From: Rhizobium ruizarguesonis
GTDB lineage: Bacteria > Pseudomonadota > Alphaproteobacteria > Rhizobiales > Rhizobiaceae
NCBI RefSeq assembly: GCF_012349115.1
Contig: NZ_PQIG01000114.1
Span: 1 to 35,545 of the forward strand
Length of the DNA stretch: 35,545 nt
Reading direction: 5' to 3'
Positions 1 through 6,782 of the stretch are shown in pieces. Under the pieces are notes generated by a model. That model worked only from the letters and a program-made list of their open reading frames with translations, did not search any database and was not told the origin of the DNA. The position numbers and the translations under genes were made by a program. Position 1 is the stretch's first letter. The number at the start of each line of letters is the position of its first letter.

Positions 1-2
1 TC

Positions 3-170
3 GGCTTCTTCCTGGCCCATCCGAGCCTTTGGAATTTCGCCATCTATGCGACGGCTCTGGCCGCACAATGTTTCCGCCTCTTGGCGGAGGAGCGTCTGCT
101 CAGGCAGGATCCTGCTTACGAGGCCTTCATGGCCACGACCCGTTACCGGCTCGTTCCATTGGTATTCTAA
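3..170 (+). CDS. C-terminal fragment of an isoprenylcysteine methyltransferase-like membrane protein
   Basis: An open frame enters from the left edge of the window and stops with TAA at 168-170, giving the last 55 residues of a protein. It contains a hydrophobic helix (around LWNFAIYATALAAQ) followed by a cytosolic tail with EERLLRQDPAYEAF and RYRLVP. This order, a helix followed by E-E-x-L, a Tyr-rich stretch and a terminal R-x-R-L-x-P, is typical of the C-terminus of the ICMT/phospholipid-methyltransferase membrane family, which uses S-adenosylmethionine. The substrate cannot be told from the fragment. A bidirectional terminator follows 25 bases after the stop. The family call is moderately sure because only the tail is visible. 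Confidence 0.6.
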   Translation, partial: GFFLAHPSLWNFAIYATALAAQCFRLLAEERLLRQDPAYEAFMATTRYRLVPLVF

Positions 171-195
171 GACGACAGAGATGGATGAAAAAGAG

Positions 196-222
196 AAGGG
201 CCGGTTTCCGGCCCTTTCTTTT
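196..222. terminator. Bidirectional intrinsic terminator
   Basis: A perfect 9-bp stem (AAGGGCCGG at 196-204, CCGGCCCTT at 208-216) has a TTT loop and is followed on the plus strand by TCTTTTAT. On the minus strand the same stem is followed by CTCTTTTTC. It lies between the convergent methyltransferase fragment and the small secreted protein, so it can serve both. Confidence 0.8.
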
Positions 223-248
223 ATCGGATCCCCTTCTTTTATCGGATC
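216..248. repeat. 15-bp direct repeat, 18-bp period
   Basis: TTCTTTTATCGGATC occurs at 216-230 and again at 234-248. The first copy contains the T-tract of the terminator, and the second runs into the stop codon of the leftward gene. It looks like a local slippage duplication. Confidence 0.7.
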
Positions 249-612
249 AATGCGTCGCGCGGCATGCTTCGGTGCGAGAGGCACCGCTGTCGGCACCCTT
301 GGTGTGGGAGCCCTTCGGGCCGATCATGCTGTGGCATGGGGGCAGCGGCGTGATGCTGGCTGTTGGGGTCTTATCGACGCCAGGGGCTGCCATGGCGCTC
401 GGCGCGAAGCCATCGCTGTCATTGGTATAGTCGCTGGAATAGGCCGAGGCCTTGCGGCTGCTGTAGTGGACCGGGGCCGGCTTCGACGTCGGGCTCGGCG
501 CGAAGCCGTCGCTGTCGTTGGTGTAGTCATCGGAATAGGTCGGCTGGGCGAAGGCAGCGCCTGCAATGCTGACGGCGAACAGGGAAGCGGCGAGGGCAAA
601 TTTGATGCGCAT
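247..612 (-). CDS. Small secreted hypothetical protein with two DYTNDSDGFAPS repeats
   Basis: The 121-residue product begins with a clear Sec signal peptide (MRIKFALAASLFAVSIAGAAFA, cleavage expected after AFA near residue 22), so it should reach the periplasm or beyond. The mature part carries DYTNDSDGFAPS twice, at residues 29-40 and 61-72, a period of 32 residues. The copies are also similar at DNA level (about 396-443 and 492-540), which suggests an internal duplication. The remainder is Pro/Ser/Ala-rich and looks disordered. The Asp/Asn-rich motif is vaguely like a cation-binding loop but does not match EF-hand or dockerin spacing. No family is recognised. The ATG start is preceded by GGAG (AGATTGAGGAGATAGACCC). 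Confidence 0.75.
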   Translation of the reverse strand: MRIKFALAASLFAVSIAGAAFAQPTYSDDYTNDSDGFAPSPTSKPAPVHYSSRKASAYSSDYTNDSDGFAPSAMAAPGVDKTPTASITPLPPCHSMIGPKGSHTKGADSGASRTEACRATH

Positions 613-933
613 GGGTCTATCTCCTCAATCTGCTGTTGAATTCCACAACATAAACTAACCCTCGGCAAACACGAGTTCGCGCCCCAATTCAGGCAATTTT
701 GTGATAATATGGCGATGCGGCCGCGACCTTTTGTCCAAATGAAATCACAGTGTTGTCAACGAAATTGACGTTTGCGTTACAGAAGCCGCCTAACAAAAAT
801 AGGCGATTGATGTCTCGAATAAGACAGCTGGTGCTGCAATCATAAATTGTTAACTTTTGGTAATGTTGGGAAGGGTCACTAACAGGAGGCGGCAGCCCGT
901 CTCCCGTTGGTGATCTGCGCCTTGTGCGTGAAG
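613..933. other. Intergenic region, 321 bases, no gene seen
   Basis: This lies between two leftward genes and is AT-richer than its surroundings. It must hold the promoter of the repeat protein. A small hairpin, CGCCTA/TAGGCG with a 7-base A-rich loop, sits at 787-805. No coding frame with a ribosome site, and no tRNA-like fold, was recognised. Confidence 0.5.
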
Positions 934-1452
934 TCAGTCCTCGTTCGGGATATGCGCATCGACACCGGTCAGCTGCAGTTTGTTGCGGACGTGACGGACG
1001 CCATCCACCGAAAGCGCGCCGAGTTCGACCTTGCGAGCGATGCCGATCGTCTCCACCGACCCTTCCAGGGTGACGACGTGACCGTCTGCATGAACCTCGA
1101 TGCTGTCGATATCGACCTCGGGGATGTTTTCGAGATTGTCGTTCACCCGCGCTTCCAGCTCGTCGCTTTCATCGCGGTCGATCGTATCGGCGCGCAGCGA
1201 ATCCTTCAGGCGGTTCTCGTTGCCGTCCTCATCCGTGCCATCTATCCGGAAGCCCTTGTTGGGATCGCTGTCAAAATTGGCCGCAGTCTCGCCGTAGGGG
1301 CGATTATCCGGGCCGCCGGTGCCGGCGCCGCTGCCATCGGCATAGGGCCAGCCGTCATCGAGGTTGCGTTCTTCGAGGTCGCGATAATCCTCTTCACGGG
1401 AAAGCTCAGGCTTTTCCCGGGAAATCGGGGTCTTGTCACCGATCCTTGCCAT
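934..1452 (-). CDS. BON-domain protein
   Basis: The product has 172 residues. The first ~95 are hydrophilic, acidic and low in complexity (many D, E, G, N) with no signal peptide. Residues ~100-165 form one BON domain (LEARVNDNLENIPEVDIDSIEVHADGH, then VVTLEGSVET and VDGVRHVRNKL). BON domains occur in OsmY-like and other envelope or stress proteins and are thought to bind phospholipid or bridge membranes. The absence of an export signal here leaves its location open. The ATG is preceded by AAGGAG at good spacing. It lies 84 bases downstream of the deformylase-like gene on the same strand and could be co-transcribed with it. The domain call is firm; the role is unknown. Confidence 0.8.
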   Translation of the reverse strand: MARIGDKTPISREKPELSREEDYRDLEERNLDDGWPYADGSGAGTGGPDNRPYGETAANFDSDPNKGFRIDGTDEDGNENRLKDSLRADTIDRDESDELEARVNDNLENIPEVDIDSIEVHADGHVVTLEGSVETIGIARKVELGALSVDGVRHVRNKLQLTGVDAHIPNED

Positions 1453-1536
1453 TGCGGTCGCTCCTTGTTTCTTTTGCTGGAAACGCCGGCAGCGGCGAAT
1501 GGTTCGGTGCGGACGGCGATTTGTCAGCCGTGATTG

Positions 1537-2031
1537 TCAGCCCTGGGCCTTCTCCCATCTCTTCACAAGACGGTCGCGCTTCAGCCGCGAGAGGCGCTGC
1601 AGCCAGAAAATGCCATCGAGCTGGTCGACTTCGTGCTGGATGCAGATGGCAAGGAAATCTTCGGCACCGTCCTCGTGCACGGCGCCCTCGGCATCCTGAT
1701 AGCGGAAGCGGATCGCTCGCGGGCGCGTCACCTCGTCGGTGGCGCCGGGCATGGAGACGCTGCCTTCGGTATGGCTCATCGTCTCCTTCGAAAACCAGGT
1801 GATATGAGGATTGACGTAGAGGCGCACGCCGTCGGCCTGGTCGAGTTCCAGCACCGTGACACGGTTGAAGACACCGATATGGGCGGCGGTGATACCGACG
1901 CCGGGGGCTGCGCGCATCGTCGCCAGCAGATCGTCGGCAAGCGCGGTGAGCGAAGAATCGAAGGCCGTCACCGGCGCGCAGACAGTCTTCAGGCCCGGAT
2001 GTGGATAGCGCAGAATCGGACGGATGGGCAT
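1537..2031 (-). CDS. Peptide deformylase-like protein with altered metal site
   Basis: The 164-residue product is homologous along its length to peptide deformylase, the metallohydrolase that removes N-formyl from nascent proteins. All three signature motifs are recognisable but altered. Motif 1 is GVGITAAHIG (44-53), with His in place of the usual Gln. Motif 2 is EGSVS (89-93), with Ser91 in place of the metal-binding Cys. Motif 3 is HEVDQ (133-137), which keeps the first His and the catalytic Glu but has Gln in place of the second His. Two of three metal ligands are therefore missing, and normal deformylase activity is unlikely. The frame is intact with a good ribosome site (AGAGGAAG), so it is not an obvious pseudogene. 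Rhizobia usually carry a canonical def elsewhere. This is best read as a divergent paralogue of unknown role. Confidence 0.85.
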   Translation of the reverse strand: MPIRPILRYPHPGLKTVCAPVTAFDSSLTALADDLLATMRAAPGVGITAAHIGVFNRVTVLELDQADGVRLYVNPHITWFSKETMSHTEGSVSMPGATDEVTRPRAIRFRYQDAEGAVHEDGAEDFLAICIQHEVDQLDGIFWLQRLSRLKRDRLVKRWEKAQG

Positions 2032-2273
2032 GAGGCAGGCTTCCTCTGCTTGGACGGGTGAGGAAACTATCGCCGGCCGCAGGCATTGTCATCACGAAGC
2101 ACGGTTTGCCGCTTTACGACACGGGTGCTTTGGGCTAGCAGGGGCCAAGAATTCCGGCTGCGAGAGCCTCGCGCGGGATTCGCTTATCCGCTTGTTGATA
2201 ATGTGTTTTCGGCCAACATTTGCGAATGCGGCGCGGCAGTCGTTGAAATTCGAACCAGATGCGAGGGCGGCAG

Positions 2274-3689
2274 ATGACGACGACCGATGGGGAAGACCGC
2301 ATTCGCAGGCGTCCTGATGACGAGGAAGCCGATATCTACGACGAGGACGGCAATGTCCGCGGCGATTTTCTGGCGCTTGTCGGCGCCGCAATCGCCGACC
2401 GCGACACGCTGTTCCTGCGCCAGAACGTTGCCCGCCTGCATGAATCCGAAATAGGCGACCTGCTGGAGGCGATCCAGCCGGATCAGCGCCTGGCGCTGGT
2501 GCGCCTGCTCGGCGACGATTTCGACATGACGGCGCTGACCGAAGTCGACGAGGCGATCCGCCGCGAGATCGTCGACCAGATGCCGAACGACCAGATCGCC
2601 GCCGCGATCGGCGAGCTCGATTCGGACGACGCCGTCTACATTCTCGAAGACCTTGACAAGGAGGATCGAGAAGAGATCCTCGCCCAGCTGCCGTTCACCG
2701 AGCGGGTGCGGCTGCGCCGGGCGCTCGACTATCCCGAAAGCTCGGCCGGGCGCCGCATGCAGACGGAATTCGTCGCCGTGCCGCCATTCTGGACTGTGGG
2801 ACAGACGATCGACTACATGCGCGACGAGGAGGATCTGCCCTATTCCTTCTCGCAGATCTTCGTCATCGATCCGACCTTCAAGCTGCTCGGCGCCGTCGAT
2901 CTCGACCAGATTCTCCGCACCAAGCGGCAGACGAAGATCGAGCAGATCATGCGCGAGACGAACCATCCGGTTCCGGCCGAGATGGACCAGGAGGAGGCGG
3001 CTCAGCTCTTCGAGCAGTACGACCTTCTCTCGGCCGCCGTCGTCGATGAGAACGGTCGGCTGGTCGGCGTGCTGACCATCGACGACGTCGTCGACGTCAT
3101 CCACGAGGAGGCGGACGAGGACATCAAGCGCCTCGGCGGCGTCGGCGACGAAGAGCTGTCGGACAATGTGCTCTCGACAGTGCGTTCGCGCTTCCTGTGG
3201 CTTTTGATCAACCTCGGCACGGCGATGCTGTCGGCCAGCGTCATCGGGCTGTTTGACGGCTCGATCGAGAAGATGATCGCGCTTGCGGTGCTGATGCCGA
3301 TCGTCGCCTCGATGGGCGGCAATGCCGGCACGCAGACGATGACGGTGACGGTGCGCGCGCTCGCGACCCGCGATCTCGACATCTACAATGCCGGCCGCAT
3401 CATCCGCAGGGAGGCGGGCGTCGGCATCCTGAACGGCATCGTCTTCGCGACGATCATGGGCGCGATCGCCGGGACCTGGTTCCACGACTACCAGCTCGGC
3501 GGGGTGATTGCGGCGGCGATGGTCATCAACCTGATGGCAGCCGCTCTTGCCGGCATCCTTCTGCCGCTGCTGCTCGACAAGATGGGCGCCGACCCGGCGA
3601 TCGCCTCGTCGGTCTTCGTCACGACAGTGACGGACTGTACCGGCTTCTTCGCCTTTCTCGGCATCGCCACCTGGTGGTTCGGCATCTGA
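2274..3689 (+). CDS. mgtE: Magnesium transporter MgtE
   Basis: The 471-residue protein has the full MgtE layout: an N-terminal helical MgtE_N superhelix (~35-135), a CBS pair that senses Mg2+ (~140-262) and five membrane helices (~290-471). Family motifs are present in the pore region: MPIVASMGGNAGTQT in helix 2 and TTVTDCTGFF in the last helix, whose Asp corresponds to the Mg2+-binding residue of characterised MgtE. It should form a homodimeric inner-membrane Mg2+ channel gated by cytosolic Mg2+. The ATG at 2274 is preferred because GAGGG lies 7 bases before it; an in-frame ATG at 2259 would add five residues. It is divergent from the deformylase-like gene across about 240 bases. Confidence 0.95.
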   Translation: MTTTDGEDRIRRRPDDEEADIYDEDGNVRGDFLALVGAAIADRDTLFLRQNVARLHESEIGDLLEAIQPDQRLALVRLLGDDFDMTALTEVDEAIRREIVDQMPNDQIAAAIGELDSDDAVYILEDLDKEDREEILAQLPFTERVRLRRALDYPESSAGRRMQTEFVAVPPFWTVGQTIDYMRDEEDLPYSFSQIFVIDPTFKLLGAVDLDQILRTKRQTKIEQIMRETNHPVPAEMDQEEAAQLFEQYDLLSAAVVDENGRLVGVLTIDDVVDVIHEEADEDIKRLGGVGDEELSDNVLSTVRSRFLWLLINLGTAMLSASVIGLFDGSIEKMIALAVLMPIVASMGGNAGTQTMTVTVRALATRDLDIYNAGRIIRREAGVGILNGIVFATIMGAIAGTWFHDYQLGGVIAAAMVINLMAAALAGILLPLLLDKMGADPAIASSVFVTTVTDCTGFFAFLGIATWWFGI

Positions 3690-3700
3690 ACCGCCAAAAA

Positions 3701-3728
3701 TTGACTATTACGTAAAAGTCAATATTAT
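3701..3728 (+). promoter_or_regulatory. Palindromic MerR operator overlapping the merR-type promoter
   Basis: A 22-bp palindrome at 3701-3722 has outer arms TTGACT and AGTCAA around a TTACGTAA core, with one mismatched pair in 11. Its left arm doubles as a -35 box. TATTAT at 3723-3728 (16-bp spacer) or TATCGT at 3726-3731 (19-bp spacer, the stretched spacing typical of MerR promoters) could be the -10. It begins 11 bases after the mgtE stop and 52 bases before the MerR start, so autoregulation is likely. The ACGTAA core recalls the operators of LiuR-type MerR regulators, from memory. Confidence 0.7.
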
Positions 3729-3752
3729 CGTCTGTCCGACGACGGGGAACAC

Positions 3753-4145
3753 ATGCCGGTGAACAAATACTATAGCATAACGGAACTGACGCGCGAATTC
3801 GGGGTCTCGACGCGCACGCTCCGCTTTTACGAGGACGAGGGACTGATCCATCCAGAGCGGCGCGGGCGCACCCGTCTGTTCCGGCAAGCCGACCGGCGCC
3901 TCATCGCGGAAATCCTCCGCGGCCGGCGCATCGGTTTCACCATCGCCGAAATCCGCGAGATCATCCAGGTCTACAAGGAGCCGCCGGGCGAACTCGGCCA
4001 GCTGAAGCTCCTGATGAAGCGCGTCGACGAGAAGCGCGACGACCTGCGCCAGAAGCGCAAGGATATCGACGACACGCTGGCGGAACTCGACTCTATCGAA
4101 GAGACCTGCCTCGGCCGCCTCGCCGAAATCGGCGTCACCACCTGA
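3753..4145 (+). CDS. MerR-family transcriptional regulator (LiuR-like)
   Basis: The 130-residue protein has an N-terminal MerR winged helix-turn-helix (YYSITELTREFGVSTRTLRFYEDEG at ~6-30, then RRGRTRLFRQADRR) followed by a long dimerising coiled coil (~75-120). It lacks the Cys clusters of metal-sensing or SoxR-type members. It most resembles the group that includes LiuR, which controls branched-chain amino acid and acyl-CoA degradation in proteobacteria, but no such catabolic genes lie beside it. GGGGA sits 7 bases before the ATG. A strong palindrome in its promoter suggests it controls itself. Targets elsewhere in the genome are unknown. Confidence 0.88.
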   Translation: MPVNKYYSITELTREFGVSTRTLRFYEDEGLIHPERRGRTRLFRQADRRLIAEILRGRRIGFTIAEIREIIQVYKEPPGELGQLKLLMKRVDEKRDDLRQKRKDIDDTLAELDSIEETCLGRLAEIGVTT

Positions 4146-4170
4146 AAAACGGCTACGGGGTTGCCAACCT

Positions 4171-5163
4171 CTATTGTGCCTCGGCGCTGCATTCGGCGGC
4201 GATCGTCTGGACCCGCTCGTCGTTCCGAATATCGATCTCTCCCGCCTGCAGCGGCGTGAACAGGGCTTGGGCCTGCAATTTGTCCAGCGTGCACTGGCAG
4301 AAGCCGCGGCAAAGCGCTTCGCCTTGCTGCATGACGCAAGAGGCGTTGCATTGCCTTAGGTAAGTCGCGAGCGGATCCGGCGCCTGCGGCGGGACGACGA
4401 GGGAAATCCCATAGGCGATGGCGATCAACACCGGCTGGTGGATGAGATAGAAGGCAAGGCTGTGGCGGCCGAGCCTTGCCGGCCACCAGGAACCGGTGCC
4501 AAGGGCGGCAAGCCGCTGCGGCAGCCTGGTTCTGATGGCGATCGAGGCGATACTCAATCCAGCGAAGAAGGGCACTGCCCAGGGAAACAGCGGGACGTAG
4601 TCATTAGAGCGTTCCGGCGTCACGGCAAGGCCGATCCAGGCGAGATATCTGGGATCGAACAAGGATGAGCGAAGCAGGCCGGGTGGCCCGAAATTATCGG
4701 TCATCCAGGCGGCAAAGAGCGCGAGCGTGGCGATGAGGGTGAAGGCGAGCGGCAGCCTCAAAAAAACGACGCCGATGAGCGTGAGCACCGCGATACAATG
4801 CAGGATGCCGAAATAGATCCACTCGTTCGGCATCGCGATGCGCGTGGCGATCGAGATGAGCGCGGCTGCCGCGGCGATCATGCCGAAGCGCTTCCAGAAG
4901 GAGGGCCAGCGAATCTCGGGCGTGCTCGAGAGCACCAGGCTGATGCCGACGATGAAGAGAAAGGTCGTGGCGATTGCCCGGGCATAGATCTTCAGCCAGC
5001 CGGTTTCGGCCGTGCCCGGCGCGAGATAGCCCATGAACTCCATGTCCCAGCTGAAATGGTAGCTCGCCATGGCGATCAGCGCGACGCCGCGCGCCGTATC
5101 CAATAGGCCGATGCGCGGCGGTTTTGCCGCCGCATCGGTTTCCCTTGCCGGCAATATCATCAA
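4171..5163 (-). CDS. DUF1624 / heparan-alpha-glucosaminide N-acetyltransferase-like membrane protein
   Basis: The 330-residue polytopic protein opens with RIGLLDTARGVALIAMASYHFSWD, the family signature (D-x-x-R-G-x-A, then a membrane His), and has about seven or eight hydrophobic helices up to ~260. The C-terminal ~65 residues are soluble and Cys-containing (QCNASCVMQQGEALCRGFCQC), probably forming disulfides on the periplasmic side. The family is related to YeiB and lysosomal HGSNAT, which move acetyl groups across membranes to sugars; the substrate here is unknown. The start overlaps the end of the DUF599 gene by four bases (ATGA), so the two are translationally coupled. The end is 25 bases from the convergent MerR gene. 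Confidence 0.85.
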   Translation of the reverse strand: MMILPARETDAAAKPPRIGLLDTARGVALIAMASYHFSWDMEFMGYLAPGTAETGWLKIYARAIATTFLFIVGISLVLSSTPEIRWPSFWKRFGMIAAAAALISIATRIAMPNEWIYFGILHCIAVLTLIGVVFLRLPLAFTLIATLALFAAWMTDNFGPPGLLRSSLFDPRYLAWIGLAVTPERSNDYVPLFPWAVPFFAGLSIASIAIRTRLPQRLAALGTGSWWPARLGRHSLAFYLIHQPVLIAIAYGISLVVPPQAPDPLATYLRQCNASCVMQQGEALCRGFCQCTLDKLQAQALFTPLQAGEIDIRNDERVQTIAAECSAEAQ

Positions 5164-5924
5164 AGTCCCTCGGGCAAATCACGTCCGTCGCTCGACGGCA
5201 TATCGCGGCGAATAACAGAAAGGTGGAGATTTGATGGCGGGCCAGCATCCATGATTGCCAGTCGCGCCTGCGAGAAAAATTGCCGGCGTGTCAGCACGAA
5301 GATGACGATCGCCGTCGTCAGCATGAAGACATAAGGGTTGATGAACCAGCCCAGATAGCCGATCGACAGGAAGATCGCCCTGAGGCCCTCGTTGAAATTG
5401 CTGCCGGCAATGACGTTCATGCGGATGACGCGTTCGGCCGCCCGCTCGGCGGCGATGACGTCGCGCTCGGTGTCGCGCATCATCGGGATCGAGCCGAAGA
5501 GAATGGTGCAGTAGTTGAACAGCCGGTAGGACCAGCCGAATTTGAAGAAGGCGTAGCCGAAAAGCGCTGCCAGCCCGCCCACCTTCATCTCGAAGACGGC
5601 ATGGCCCCCATGGAAGACGAAGGGCAGGTCGGCGAAGACGGCGTCGACCTTCTCCGTCGCGCCGAGCAGAGCAAAGCAGCTGCCGATCGCGAAGATCGAG
5701 GTCGAGGCAAAGAAGGCGGTGCCGTTCTGCAGGCCGGCCATGATCTGCGTGTCGATCATCTTCAGGTCGCGGCGCAGCGAATTGTAAATCCATTCCCGGC
5801 GCCGTTCGGTCATCGCATGGGTCAGGCTGGTGCGTCCGAAGAAGGTGCGGCCGTGCAGCAGCCAGGAATAGCCCATCCAGACAAAGGCAAAGAAGGCCAG
5901 AGCGATATAATCCGCCGTCGTCAT
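5160..5924 (-). CDS. DUF599 membrane protein
   Basis: The 254-residue inner-membrane protein belongs to the DUF599 family. It has an N-terminal helix (DYIALAFFAFVWMGYSWLL), the conserved RREWIYNSLRRDLKMIDTQIMAGLQNGTAFFASTSIFAIG block (~35-75) and further helices near 110-130 and 185-215. No biochemical function is established for the family. The ATG at 5924 starts at the family N-terminus, with GGAGA upstream at somewhat long spacing; a frame extension to 5966 lacks support. It overlaps the downstream DUF1624 gene by four bases. Its upstream region carries a large inverted repeat. Confidence 0.85.
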   Translation of the reverse strand: MTTADYIALAFFAFVWMGYSWLLHGRTFFGRTSLTHAMTERRREWIYNSLRRDLKMIDTQIMAGLQNGTAFFASTSIFAIGSCFALLGATEKVDAVFADLPFVFHGGHAVFEMKVGGLAALFGYAFFKFGWSYRLFNYCTILFGSIPMMRDTERDVIAAERAAERVIRMNVIAGSNFNEGLRAIFLSIGYLGWFINPYVFMLTTAIVIFVLTRRQFFSQARLAIMDAGPPSNLHLSVIRRDMPSSDGRDLPEGL

Positions 5925-5954
5925 CAGTGATTCAGTCTCCGCATGAACGCGGCC

Positions 5955-6039
5955 ATTATGCCGCAAGTCGGATTATGCCGCATGGCCGAGTTCGGCGGCT
6001 TTACGTGAGCTTTCGGCCATGCGGCAGTTCGGCATAATC
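5955..6039. repeat. Large imperfect inverted repeat with internal direct repeat, upstream of the DUF599 gene
   Basis: The arm GATTATGCCGCATGGCCGA (5971-5989) pairs with 6013-6039. The right arm holds the exact complement interrupted by a 7-base insertion (AGTTCGG). In addition ATTATGCCGCA occurs as a direct repeat at 5955-5965 and 5972-5982. Transcribed, it would give a strong hairpin with a 23-base loop. It could be a small mobile palindrome, a regulator-binding region or an RNA structure in the DUF599 leader. Confidence 0.7.
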
Positions 6040-6152
6040 GAGCCGTCTGGAAACAACAAGGCTTGGCGGATAGCCGACCGGCATCTTCTGGAACTAACGA
6101 CAGCAATACGGTCTTCCGTCAGCTTGCGGATTCGGGGCGGCAACCCAAAGAA

Positions 6153-6184
6153 GGAGAAAAGGACGGCGCTATCCCTCCAGCGCC
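6153..6184 (-). terminator. Intrinsic terminator with the rpiB stop codon in its loop
   Basis: On the minus strand the stem GGCGCT/AGCGCC (6179-6184 with 6165-6170) encloses GGAGGGAT, in which the TAG stop of rpiB begins, and is followed by GTCCTTTTCTCCTTCTTT. The stem is short, but the T-rich tail supports termination. Confidence 0.55.
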
Positions 6185-6618
6185 TCAATCATCCCCACCC
6201 GTGTCGCATGCCGGCCGCCCTCGAAACGAGCGGTCAGGAATGCATCCACGATATCGAGCGCCAGCCCTTCGCCCACCACGCGCACGCCAATCGAAAGCAT
6301 GTTGGCATCGTTGTGCTGGCGGATCATGCGGGCCGAGAATGTGTCTGCGCAGACGCCGCAACGGATTCCCTTTACCTTGTTCGCCGCCATCATGATGCCC
6401 TGGCCGGTGCCGCATAGGATGATGCCAAACCGGCAATCGCCGGAGGCGACGAGACGCGCCGCCGCTTCGCCGTGCTGAGGATAATGTGTGCTCTCCGGCG
6501 TTGTCGGTCCGATGTCGACCACTATCCAGCCTTGCGCCGTGATATGACCGGCAATAGCCTGTCGGAGCTGAATGGCGGCGTGGTCGCTGGAGAGGGCGAT
6601 GCGGTTGGTGGCTGTCAT
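6169..6618 (-). CDS. rpiB: Ribose-5-phosphate isomerase B
   Basis: The 149-residue protein is of normal RpiB length and interconverts ribose 5-phosphate and ribulose 5-phosphate in the pentose phosphate pathway. It shows the N-terminal SSDHAA phosphate-site motif, the catalytic Cys69 in ILCGTGQG with MMAANK after it, and the RQHNDANML motif with His102. The RpiB/LacAB family also includes sugar-phosphate isomerases for other substrates, for example in rhizobial and Brucella erythritol catabolism, so the in vivo substrate could differ. No such catabolic genes are adjacent. The ATG at 6618 starts at the family N-terminus; its ribosome site is weak (GGGA), and an upstream in-frame extension to 6678 is less likely. 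It is divergent from the acyltransferase gene. Confidence 0.88.
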   Translation of the reverse strand: MTATNRIALSSDHAAIQLRQAIAGHITAQGWIVVDIGPTTPESTHYPQHGEAAARLVASGDCRFGIILCGTGQGIMMAANKVKGIRCGVCADTFSARMIRQHNDANMLSIGVRVVGEGLALDIVDAFLTARFEGGRHATRVGMIEALEG

Positions 6619-6782
6619 GGAGAAGTGGTCCCGTTTTCCAAAGCAATTTGCCGTCCTGACGATGCACGCTAGCGCCACACCAGTCTAGAGATGCAAGAGC
6701 AGGGCGCCGCGTTAACCGCTTGTAAAGTCGTGATGGCCAATTGTTCAGGGCTGAACCTGAACTCCGAATTCAAAAGTGACCC

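Noticed and set aside
2184..3485. Long minus-strand open frame antisense to mgtE
   Set aside because: Its Asp/Arg/His-rich product matches no family and is the usual GC-rich shadow of a well-supported gene.
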